The notes under the pieces: generated by a model
Seen by the model: the letters and a program-made list of their open reading frames with translations, nothing else
What the model was told of the DNA's origin: nothing
The model's database searches: none
NCBI GenBank assembly: GCA_002470185.1
Contig: DKNG01000168.1
Span: forward strand, 305-11,429
Direction: 5' to 3'
Length of the DNA: 11,125 nucleotides
Source: Arcobacter sp. UBA7394
GTDB taxonomy: Bacteria; Campylobacterota; Campylobacteria; Campylobacterales; Arcobacteraceae
Made by a program: the position numbers and the translations under genes
Shown: positions 6,603-11,125 of the stretch, in pieces
Position numbering within the stretch: position 1 is the stretch's first letter
Layout: the number at the start of each line of letters is the position of its first letter

Positions 6603-6940
6603 GAACTATTTTTATAACACTTATATTAATATCTTTTATAAATGCAAAACAGACAAAACAAAATATATATGAAAGCACTTGTGTTAAATGTCATAAGAAA
6701 TTACCCGTATCTATTGATAAATACTTTTATAGATACTTATTAAAATACTCATCTCAAAAAGATGTAAATAAAGCAATGTTTTCTTATATGCAAAATCCAA
6801 GTAAAGAAAAAACCATTATGCCAGAAGCTTTTATTAAAAGATTTGGGGTTAAAAAGAAAACAAAACTAAGTAGTAAAGAACTACAAGAGGCTTTGGATAT
6901 ATATTGGGAAAAATACAAGGTTTTTGGAAAACTTAAATAA
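6596..6940 (+). CDS. Small monohaem c-type cytochrome in the two-component operon
   Basis: This is a 114-residue precursor with a signal peptide (MVRTIFITLILISFINA, cleavage expected after Ala17). A single haem-attachment motif CVKCH (Cys29, Cys32, His33) lies near the mature N-terminus. Met75 in TIMPEAFIKRFG is a likely distal ligand, giving a class I-type small periplasmic cytochrome. The ATG overlaps the kinase stop (shared ATGGTAA) and is preceded by GAGG inside the kinase gene, so it is co-translated with the sensor. No other respiratory gene is nearby, so it does not look like part of an electron-transfer cluster. A role in delivering a redox or envelope signal to the kinase is possible but inferred. 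Haem binding is well supported; the specific partner is unknown. Confidence 0.85.
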   Translation: MVRTIFITLILISFINAKQTKQNIYESTCVKCHKKLPVSIDKYFYRYLLKYSSQKDVNKAMFSYMQNPSKEKTIMPEAFIKRFGVKKKTKLSSKELQEALDIYWEKYKVFGKLK

Positions 6941-6943
6941 ATA

Positions 6944-6976
6944 ATCTACAATACATCTACAATTTAGACATATACT
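6944..6976 (+). promoter_or_regulatory. Promoter with tandem ATCTACAAT box upstream of glycine-zipper gene
   Basis: ATCTACAAT occurs at 6944-6952 and again at 6955-6963, exactly 11 bp apart. It can be written CTACAAT-N4-CTACAAT, the layout of a PhoB-type box. A TATACT hexamer at 6971-6976 follows 7 bases later, so the repeats cover the -35 region, which is where OmpR-family activators bind. The next gene starts at 7006 with AAGGAG at 6994-6999. This is the best regulatory element in the window. Confidence 0.65.
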
Positions 6977-7005
6977 TCTTATAGATTTAATCTAAGGAGT
7001 TTGTC

Positions 7006-7524
7006 ATGAAAAAATTTTTAATTTTAATTTTAATTATCTCCTCTTTTGCTTTTGCTAAAGAGAGAAGATCTTATACGTATGCCTATGTTAATCATAGTGA
7101 GCCAATATATCAATACAAATATGATAGAGTTTATGAAGAGTGTGAAGAGGATTATTATCATAACACTGATTACGTAGAAGAATCAAATAACTTCAATGGA
7201 ATTGGTTTAGATACTATTGTCGGTGCTACTATTGGGGTTGCTATTGGTAATCAAATAGGTAGAGGTAATGGTAGAGATGTTGCTAGAGTTGCTGGTGGTT
7301 TATTAGGTGCAACAATTGCTAATAACACTAGACATGAAAGATATGGTGCTTCACAAAGACATTATAGAAAACAACATAATCAATGTGAAAATAACTATAC
7401 TCAAAGAAAAAGAAAAGTTTTAACAGGTTATAAAAACTACTTTACTTATGATAATAGAGAATATTTCAAAATTACAAAAAGACCTAGAAATAAAATAAGA
7501 ATTACTAAAACTATTAGTTTTTAA
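7006..7524 (+). CDS. Glycine-zipper 2TM envelope protein (17 kDa surface antigen/SlyB-like)
   Basis: This is a 172-residue precursor with a signal peptide (MKKFLILILIISSFAFA, cleavage after Ala17). A tyrosine-rich segment, YAYVNHSEPIYQYKYDRVYEEC, is followed by a glycine zipper at about 69-106 with a GxxxG-type run (IVGATIGVAIGNQIGRG and VAGGLLGATIANN). The C-terminal half (NQCENNYTQRKRKVLTGYKNYFTY, then NKIRITKTISF) matches the usual tail of glycine-zipper 2TM proteins. Cys46 and Cys127 flank the zipper as in relatives. There is no lipobox. Such proteins sit in or at the outer membrane and several are induced by envelope stress. AAGGAG at 6994-6999 gives a strong ribosome site. It has its own promoter with tandem CTACAAT boxes and follows the two-component operon by 65 bases, so it is a likely direct target of that regulator. 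Confidence 0.85.
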   Translation: MKKFLILILIISSFAFAKERRSYTYAYVNHSEPIYQYKYDRVYEECEEDYYHNTDYVEESNNFNGIGLDTIVGATIGVAIGNQIGRGNGRDVARVAGGLLGATIANNTRHERYGASQRHYRKQHNQCENNYTQRKRKVLTGYKNYFTYDNREYFKITKRPRNKIRITKTISF

Positions 7525-7553
7525 TAACTCAAGCTAAAAGCTTGGGTTATTAA
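7521..7553 (+). terminator. Terminator between convergent glycine-zipper and flagellin genes
   Basis: A 15-bp stem (7521-7535 with 7539-7553, one G-U pair on the plus strand) closes an AAA loop. It contains the stop codon of the glycine-zipper gene and ends 2 bases before the flagellin stop. The run after it is only weakly U-rich on the plus strand. It probably serves both convergent genes, but the pairing is better in the plus-strand transcript. Confidence 0.75.
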
Positions 7554-7555
7554 AT

Positions 7556-8383
7556 TTAAGACAATAGTCTTGTAACAATTGATTGATTAATGTTATTTGA
7601 CTGAGCTGCCCCAAATGCTCCCACTTGAGCTAAAATATTTTGTTTTGAAAAGTTTGCAGTTTCCGCTGCAAAATTAGTGTTAAAAACAGAAGCAGCATTT
7701 AAAGTAGAATCTCTTTGATTTAAAAGATTTCTTGTAGAACTATCAAGTTGGTTCTGTACTGCTGCAAATTCACTTCTATTATTACTTACTGTATTTATTG
7801 CATTATCAACATTTTCCAAAAATGATCTAGCTGTAGCAGAATCAAATGTTGCTGGGTCTTGGTTTAATAAACCTTCTAAATCTAGACCTTGAGTATTTGA
7901 TTGAATACTTGTTGTTTCAATTGGTGTTCCATTTTCACTTGAAGCTTGAAACTGTAATGTTTGGCTAGCACTTGAATCATCAGATGCATTTTGTAAAAAA
8001 GTCTGACCATTATAATTAGTTTGGCTAGCTACATCGTTTAATTGTCTTAGTTGACCTTGAATATCTTGAAGTATTGCTTCTCGTCCTTGCTGACTTGTTG
8101 TATCAGTTGAAGCTTGCAATAGTTTTTCTTTTACATCATCTAATATTGTAGATTGTCTAGATAGTGCTGAATCAGCTATTTGCGTAAGTGCTACTGCTGA
8201 ATTAGAATTTTCAATTGCTTGGGTAAGACCACTGCTTTGTACTTGTAAGTTATTGAGTATTGATAATCCAGAAGGATCATCACTAGCTTGATTTATTTCA
8301 AGCCCTGTAGCAATTCTATTTAATGCTTGATTTGCATTAGAATAAATATTGTTATTTAATTGAGAGTTGTTACCTATTTCCAT
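7556..8383 (-). CDS. Flagellin (short, D0/D1 only)
   Basis: This 275-residue filament protein is exported by the flagellar secretion system. The N-terminal flagellin domain (about 1-135) has ALNRIATGLEINQASDDPSG, then ALTQIADSALS and QTNYNGQTFL. The C-terminal domain (about 190-275) ends in NILAQVGAFGAAQSNNINQS and IVTRLLS, matching the usual NILAQ...AQSN..Q...LL end. Only about 55 residues lie between the two, so the outer D2/D3 domains are absent. The extreme N-terminus is roughly 8-9 residues shorter than in enteric flagellins. The start is supported by AAGGAG (8390-8395). It could be the main filament protein or a secreted FlaC-type paralogue; the ASDDPSG motif and C-terminus favour a true flagellin. 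I cannot choose between flaA and flaB, so no symbol is given. Confidence 0.93.
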   Translation of the reverse strand: MEIGNNSQLNNNIYSNANQALNRIATGLEINQASDDPSGLSILNNLQVQSSGLTQAIENSNSAVALTQIADSALSRQSTILDDVKEKLLQASTDTTSQQGREAILQDIQGQLRQLNDVASQTNYNGQTFLQNASDDSSASQTLQFQASSENGTPIETTSIQSNTQGLDLEGLLNQDPATFDSATARSFLENVDNAINTVSNNRSEFAAVQNQLDSSTRNLLNQRDSTLNAASVFNTNFAAETANFSKQNILAQVGAFGAAQSNNINQSIVTRLLS

Positions 8384-8403
8384 AAAAAACTCCTTGATTA
8401 TAC

Positions 8404-8435
8404 ATATTGTATATATTAAATTATTAATACAATAT
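8404..8435 (-). promoter_or_regulatory. Flagellin upstream inverted repeat and possible promoter
   Basis: A perfect 9-bp inverted repeat, ATATTGTAT (8404-8412) and ATACAATAT (8427-8435), with a 14-base spacer lies 20 bases upstream of the flagellin start. Read on the minus strand, its arms supply TTGTAT and TACAAT 15 bases apart, which could be promoter elements or an operator. No sigma-54 (GG-N10-GC) or clear sigma-28 element is seen between 8384 and 8536. Confidence 0.35.
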
Positions 8436-8503
8436 AAAACTAGTAAATTAGTTGCTAATAAGTTTTCTGTTTTTTTTATTAAAACTCAAAAAAACATTAT
8501 ATT

Positions 8504-8512
8504 TGATATAAT
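8504..8512 (+). promoter_or_regulatory. Extended -10 promoter of the DUF309/exonuclease pair
   Basis: TGATATAAT (8504-8512) is a perfect extended -10 (TGn plus TATAAT) 24 bases upstream of the DUF309 start codon. No convincing -35 is present. A TATAAT on the opposite strand at 8496-8501 could give a longer leader for the divergent flagellin gene. Confidence 0.55.
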
Positions 8513-8536
8513 ACTTCTTTTAAATGTAGGTGAATT

Positions 8537-8863
8537 ATGATTATAATCAAAGAATTAAAAACAGCTATAGAGTTGTTAAGTAAAAATGAATTTGTTCAAG
8601 CTCATGATATTTTCGAAGATTTATGGAGAGCATATAAAGATTCTGTAAATACTAGAGAAGAATCTTTTATTCTAAAAGCGTTTACAAATGCAAGTATCTC
8701 AATAGAATTACATAAAATGAATAGATCCCAACACTCAACGAATGTTTGGAATACTTTTAAAAAATATGAAAATTTAATAGATACTATAATTACTCCAAAT
8801 AGAGATAAATACAAAGAAATAAAAACTTTAATATATACGAAAAGAGATGAATTTATAAAATGA
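8537..8863 (+). CDS. DUF309 family protein
   Basis: This 108-residue cytoplasmic helical protein carries the DUF309 signature near its N-terminus: NEFVQAHDIFEDLWRAYKD (residues 17-35), resembling the family's EFFEAHEVLEDLW core. A second helix pair follows, SFILKAFTNASISIELHKMN. DUF309 proteins are widespread and have no established biochemical role. The length is normal. The ATG follows TAGGTG and an extended -10 promoter. The stop overlaps the start of the exonuclease gene (ATGA, 8860-8863), so the two proteins are made from one message with coupled translation. This hints at a shared process, but the nature of that process is not visible here. Confidence 0.82.
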   Translation: MIIIKELKTAIELLSKNEFVQAHDIFEDLWRAYKDSVNTREESFILKAFTNASISIELHKMNRSQHSTNVWNTFKKYENLIDTIITPNRDKYKEIKTLIYTKRDEFIK

Positions 8864-9387
8864 TAATTTTAGACTTTGAGACAAATAGTCAAAATATTGG
8901 TGATGTAATAGAAGTAGCTGCTGTTAGATTAGAAGTAGTAAATAGTGAATATAAAGTAGTAGATAAATTCCATAGATACTATTTATCAAGATATCCTGTA
9001 AATTTCTACTCTTATGCGGTTCATAGATTAACACCTGAGTTGATTTTAGAGCATAGAGCAGATAAAGAGTACTCTTCCTATTTTACAGAAGATGAAGATT
9101 TTATAGAATTTTGTAAAGAAGCAAATACTTTAGTAGCACATAATATAAGTTTTGAATTAAGGCATATTGATAAAATGGCTTCTTTTTCAAATCATATTTG
9201 TACAATGAAAGAGAATAAAAAATTAGTTAAGTCTTTGAATAAAAAAGGGAATATAAAAAACCCAAGTTTAGATGAGGTTTGTGATTTTTTTGGTATTGAG
9301 TTTGATGAGTCTTCACACCATAGTGCAACCTATGATGTTTCGAAAACTTTTGAGATTCTAAGAAAGATGAACTTAGAAAATAGTTAG
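8860..9387 (+). CDS. DnaQ-like (DEDDh) 3'-5' exonuclease
   Basis: This 175-residue stand-alone exonuclease domain is of the DNA polymerase III epsilon/RNase T type, which removes nucleotides from 3' ends using two metal ions. Motif Exo I is at the extreme N-terminus (ILDFETN; Asp5, Glu7). Exo II is LVAHNISFEL (91-100), and Exo IIIe is HHSATYDV with His154 and Asp159 in the expected H-x4-D spacing. The third carboxylate, normally Asp in HNxxFD, is Glu99 here. There is no BRCT, polymerase or UvrC-like extension, so it is not a full epsilon subunit and may act in repair or RNA processing. Its ATG overlaps the DUF309 stop by 4 bases. Its 3' end lies one base from that of the convergent helicase gene, with a hairpin covering both stops. 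Confidence 0.88.
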   Translation: MIILDFETNSQNIGDVIEVAAVRLEVVNSEYKVVDKFHRYYLSRYPVNFYSYAVHRLTPELILEHRADKEYSSYFTEDEDFIEFCKEANTLVAHNISFELRHIDKMASFSNHICTMKENKKLVKSLNKKGNIKNPSLDEVCDFFGIEFDESSHHSATYDVSKTFEILRKMNLENS

Positions 9388-9397
9388 ACTATTTTCT
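9375..9397. terminator. Bidirectional hairpin over two convergent stop codons
   Basis: AGAAAATAG (9375-9383) pairs with CTATTTTCT (9389-9397) around a 5-nt loop. The exonuclease TAG (9385-9387) lies in the loop and the helicase stop (9389-9391 on the minus strand) lies in the stem. A U-rich arm is present in both directions, so one element probably ends both genes, although there are few G-C pairs. Confidence 0.6.
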
Positions 9398-10684
9398 GAA
9401 GTTTCTATTTGCATCTCTTTTTGTAGTTTTAGTAGACTTTTTCTTTTTTTGTTTTCTAGGGTCTTGTTTTGTAGCCCCTTGAGGTTTTCTAGAGCTTTTT
9501 ACTTGACTTAAAGGTCTTTTTTTAGCTTTGAAAATTCTAGGTTTTTTCTCTGTTGGTTCGAAATCTTCAATAATATCTCTTTTTACACTAAAGATAAGTT
9601 CTTTTTCAATTTCTTGCATCATTCTATAGTCTTTTACACTAAGTAATGTAATAGCAGTACCAGCATTTCCAGCTCTTCCTGTTCTACCAATTCTATGTGT
9701 ATAATCAGTTACAGTTTCTGGAAGTTCATAGTTTACAACAACTGGAAGTAATTGAATATCAATTCCTCTTGCTGCAATATCAGTAGCAACTAATACTTTA
9801 ATATCACCACTTTTGAATTTTCTTAATGCTTTAGCTCTTGCTGTTTGTCTTACATCACCATGGATACAAGATGCAGGTAAACCATCTAATTCTAAGTGTT
9901 CAACAAGTCCATCAGCTTCTTTTTTTGTATTTACAAAAACTAAAACTTGAGAGTAGTTTCTTGAACCAATTAGGTATGATAATAAAGCAGATTTTTGATC
10001 TGGGTCTACTTGAATAATTTGTTGCTCAATAATTGCAACTGTTGATCTTTGACTTGCAATTTCAATTACTGCTGGGTTTGATAAGAACTCTTTAGCAAGT
10101 TTCTTAACATTTTGGTTAAGAGTTGCAGAGAACATCATAATTTGTCTAGTTGTACTTGCTTGTGCAAATATTGTTTCGATGTCTTCTAAGAATCCCATTT
10201 CTAACATAGTATCAACTTCATCAACTACAAGAGTTTGTACACTTGATAAGTTAACAGTTTTATTTCTAATATGCTCTAATAGTCTTCCTGGAGTAGCAAC
10301 TAAAATATCTACTCCTCTAGCTAATTTTCTAGCTTGTTCAGTAGAAGAAACTCCACCAAAAACTACTGTTTTTTCGATTTCTACATATCTTGAGAAGTCT
10401 TCAATAGCTTTATTGATTTGATTTACTAATTCTCTAGTGGGAGCAATAATTAATGCTCTTAGAGTATTGTTGTTTTCTTGATTTGATTCTATAAGCTCAT
10501 CAATAATTGGTAATAAAAACGCTGCTGTTTTTCCTGTACCACTTTGAGCTGCTGCTAAAATATCTTTTTTCTTTAAAGCTAATGGTATAGCTTTTGTTTG
10601 AATATCTGTTGGTGTTTCATATTCTAAGTCTTTTAGAGCTTTTATAATATTTGTATCTAAGTCTAATGAATTAAATGCTTTGAT
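9389..10684 (-). CDS. RhlE-type DEAD-box RNA helicase, probable AUC start
   Basis: This is an ATP-dependent RNA helicase of 431 residues if read from the ATC at 10682-10684. In-frame motifs: Q motif ETPTDIQTKAIP (Gln29), motif I AQSGTGKT (46-53), Ia APTRELVNQI, GG VVFGGV, Ib ATPGRLLE, II VDEVD (154-158), III SAT (186-188), then IV, V (ATDIAARGIDI) and VI (HRIGRTGRAG). It ends in a Lys/Arg-rich tail that should bind RNA. The first in-frame ATG is inside motif II (10205-10207), which would leave out the ATP site. Upstream there is no in-frame ATG, GTG or TTG before the TGA at 10736-10738. AAAGGA (10691-10696) precedes ATC by 6 bases and would give M-K-A-F-N-S-L-D-L, a typical family N-terminus; ATT at 10685-10687 is the alternative. 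DEVD replaces DEAD. A sequencing or point change from ATG is possible. Confidence 0.85.
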   Translation of the reverse strand: MKAFNSLDLDTNIIKALKDLEYETPTDIQTKAIPLALKKKDILAAAQSGTGKTAAFLLPIIDELIESNQENNNTLRALIIAPTRELVNQINKAIEDFSRYVEIEKTVVFGGVSSTEQARKLARGVDILVATPGRLLEHIRNKTVNLSSVQTLVVDEVDTMLEMGFLEDIETIFAQASTTRQIMMFSATLNQNVKKLAKEFLSNPAVIEIASQRSTVAIIEQQIIQVDPDQKSALLSYLIGSRNYSQVLVFVNTKKEADGLVEHLELDGLPASCIHGDVRQTARAKALRKFKSGDIKVLVATDIAARGIDIQLLPVVVNYELPETVTDYTHRIGRTGRAGNAGTAITLLSVKDYRMMQEIEKELIFSVKRDIIEDFEPTEKKPRIFKAKKRPLSQVKSSRKPQGATKQDPRKQKKKKSTKTTKRDANRNFRK

Positions 10685-10690
10685 AATGAT

Positions 10691-10696
10691 TCCTTT
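10691..10696 (-). promoter_or_regulatory. Shine-Dalgarno that places the helicase start
   Basis: AAAGGA on the minus strand lies 6 bases before the ATC at 10684 and 3 bases before the ATT at 10687. It is the only good ribosome site between the upstream stop and motif I, so it decides in favour of ATC. Confidence 0.6.
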
Positions 10697-10720
10697 AAAA
10701 TCTTTTATATATATGTCGCG

Positions 10721-10726
10721 ATTATA
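10721..10726 (-). promoter_or_regulatory. -10 box of the helicase gene
   Basis: The minus strand reads AGATATAATCGCG, a perfect TATAAT. Transcription would begin near 10713-10715, giving a leader of about 30 bases to the AUC. Because this lies only 10 bases after the in-frame TGA (10736-10738), translation from further upstream is excluded. Confidence 0.55.
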
Positions 10727-10738
10727 TCTAAAAAATCA

Positions 10739-10909
10739 TTAGTTTCATCAGATAAGTTTTTTATATTAGAAATATTATGTATAGACACAGAAAATAAGTA
10801 ACAAGATTAAAATTATTTATTAAATTTTAAATTTATTGCTTTCTAACAGAATCTAGGATATAAATATAGGATAAAGTTAGATTATATATACAAATTTTGA
10901 GGAAAATTG
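10739..10909. other. Intergenic region between divergent helicase and transporter genes
   Basis: About 170 AT-rich bases hold no gene. TAGGATA occurs twice (10854-10860 and 10867-10873). TCTAAC (10842-10847) and GTTAGA (10876-10881) form a 6-bp inverted pair flanking those repeats. ATTATATATAC near 10881 is a possible -10 for the transporter gene. None of these is strong on its own. Confidence 0.35.
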
Positions 10910-11125
10910 ATGTTGAAAAAACTAATCCTACCCTTTTCACTAGTATTATTGGCATTTTTATTAATTAGTAATGCTGATGCAAAAATAATCATTGCGGGAA
11001 TTGCAATTTTTTTAATTGGTATGGTTTTTATGGAAGATGGTTTCAAATTATTTTCTGGAGGACTTTTAGAAAAAATCATAAAAAAAAGTACAAATAATAT
11101 TCCCAAATCAATATTAACTGGATTT
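10910..11125 (+). CDS. Na/Pi-cotransporter family protein, N-terminal fragment (cut by window edge)
   Basis: An open frame starts at ATG 10910-10912, preceded by GAGGA (10899-10903) with a 6-base spacer, and runs for 72 codons to the end of the window without a stop. The start MLKKLILPFSLVLLAFLL is a hydrophobic membrane segment. It is followed by AGIAIFLIGMVFMEDGFKLF and SGGLLEKIIKKSTNNIPKS, which closely fits the first repeat of the Na/Pi cotransporter family (PF02690; G-x-x-x-FL-x-GM...GL...L...T.N...). Such proteins carry phosphate or other anions, driven by sodium, at the inner membrane. The QSSSAT-type motif expected next would lie beyond the window. The substrate is unknown and phosphate is not certain. 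The gene diverges from the helicase. Confidence 0.8.
   Translation, partial: MLKKLILPFSLVLLAFLLISNADAKIIIAGIAIFLIGMVFMEDGFKLFSGGLLEKIIKKSTNNIPKSILTGF

Noticed and set aside
8384..8536. A sigma-54 promoter for flagellin.
   Set aside because: No GG-N10-GC arrangement is present on the minus strand in this interval.
9389..10207. Reading the helicase as a 272-residue protein starting at the ATG at 10205-10207.
   Set aside because: That start is inside motif II; the Q motif, Walker A and motifs Ia and Ib are intact and in frame upstream with no stop, so the gene is full length with an unusual start, not a truncated helicase.
10854..10873. TAGGATA direct repeat upstream of the transporter gene as a possible regulator box.
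   Set aside because: The spacing is 13 bp, not a helical turn, the motif is short and AT-rich, and nothing else supports it.
10882..11106. A minus-strand open frame of 74 codons at the right edge.
   Set aside because: The plus strand here encodes a convincing Na/Pi-cotransporter N-terminus with a good ribosome site; the minus frame is its shadow.

Overview
The window is AT-rich (G+C judged by eye near 27-30%) and reads as chromosomal DNA of a free-living, motile member of the Campylobacterota, most likely the Arcobacter group (Arcobacteraceae). Grounds: the Arcobacter-style chemoreceptor and short flagellin, a DUF1104 periplasmic protein, a HAMP-less histidine kinase with the FIKDTTHELNTPI H-box, and a small CXXCH cytochrome. 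This placement is inferred from family resemblance; no search was run. There is no tRNA, rRNA, CRISPR, transposase or prophage module.

Layout. (1) 178-2132, minus: an sCache_2 methyl-accepting chemotaxis protein with a terminator hairpin behind it. (2) 2401-4320, minus: an orphan OmpR-type regulator with a degenerate receiver (Glu at the phospho-acceptor position), a small Cys-rich lipoprotein, and a two-part protein whose C-terminus looks like a DNA-binding helical domain. (3) 4572-6940, plus: a compact operon of a DUF1104 secreted protein, an OmpR/PhoB response regulator, a sensor kinase and a monohaem c-type cytochrome, with overlapping or nearly abutting genes. It is followed at 7006-7524 by a glycine-zipper envelope protein. 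(4) 7556-8383, minus: a short flagellin. (5) 8537-9387, plus: a DUF309 protein overlapping a DnaQ-like 3'-5' exonuclease by ATGA. (6) 9389-10684, minus: a RhlE-type DEAD-box RNA helicase whose full reading frame has no ATG, GTG or TTG at the expected N-terminus. (7) 10910 to the window edge, plus: the start of a Na/Pi-cotransporter family protein.

Two observations stand out. First, the promoter of the glycine-zipper gene carries two copies of ATCTACAAT exactly 11 bp apart, just upstream of its -10 box, in the geometry of a PhoB-type box. A diverged version sits at nearly the same distance from the -10 of the two-component operon. This suggests an autoregulated signalling unit in which a DUF1104 protein and a cytochrome feed a kinase/regulator pair that controls an outer-membrane glycine-zipper protein. 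Second, the helicase appears to start at AUC (or AUU) behind a good Shine-Dalgarno. A TATAAT box downstream of the last in-frame stop leaves no room for a more distant start. Either this is a genuine rare start codon or a single-base change or error.

Most genes end in hairpins, several of which contain the stop codon itself.
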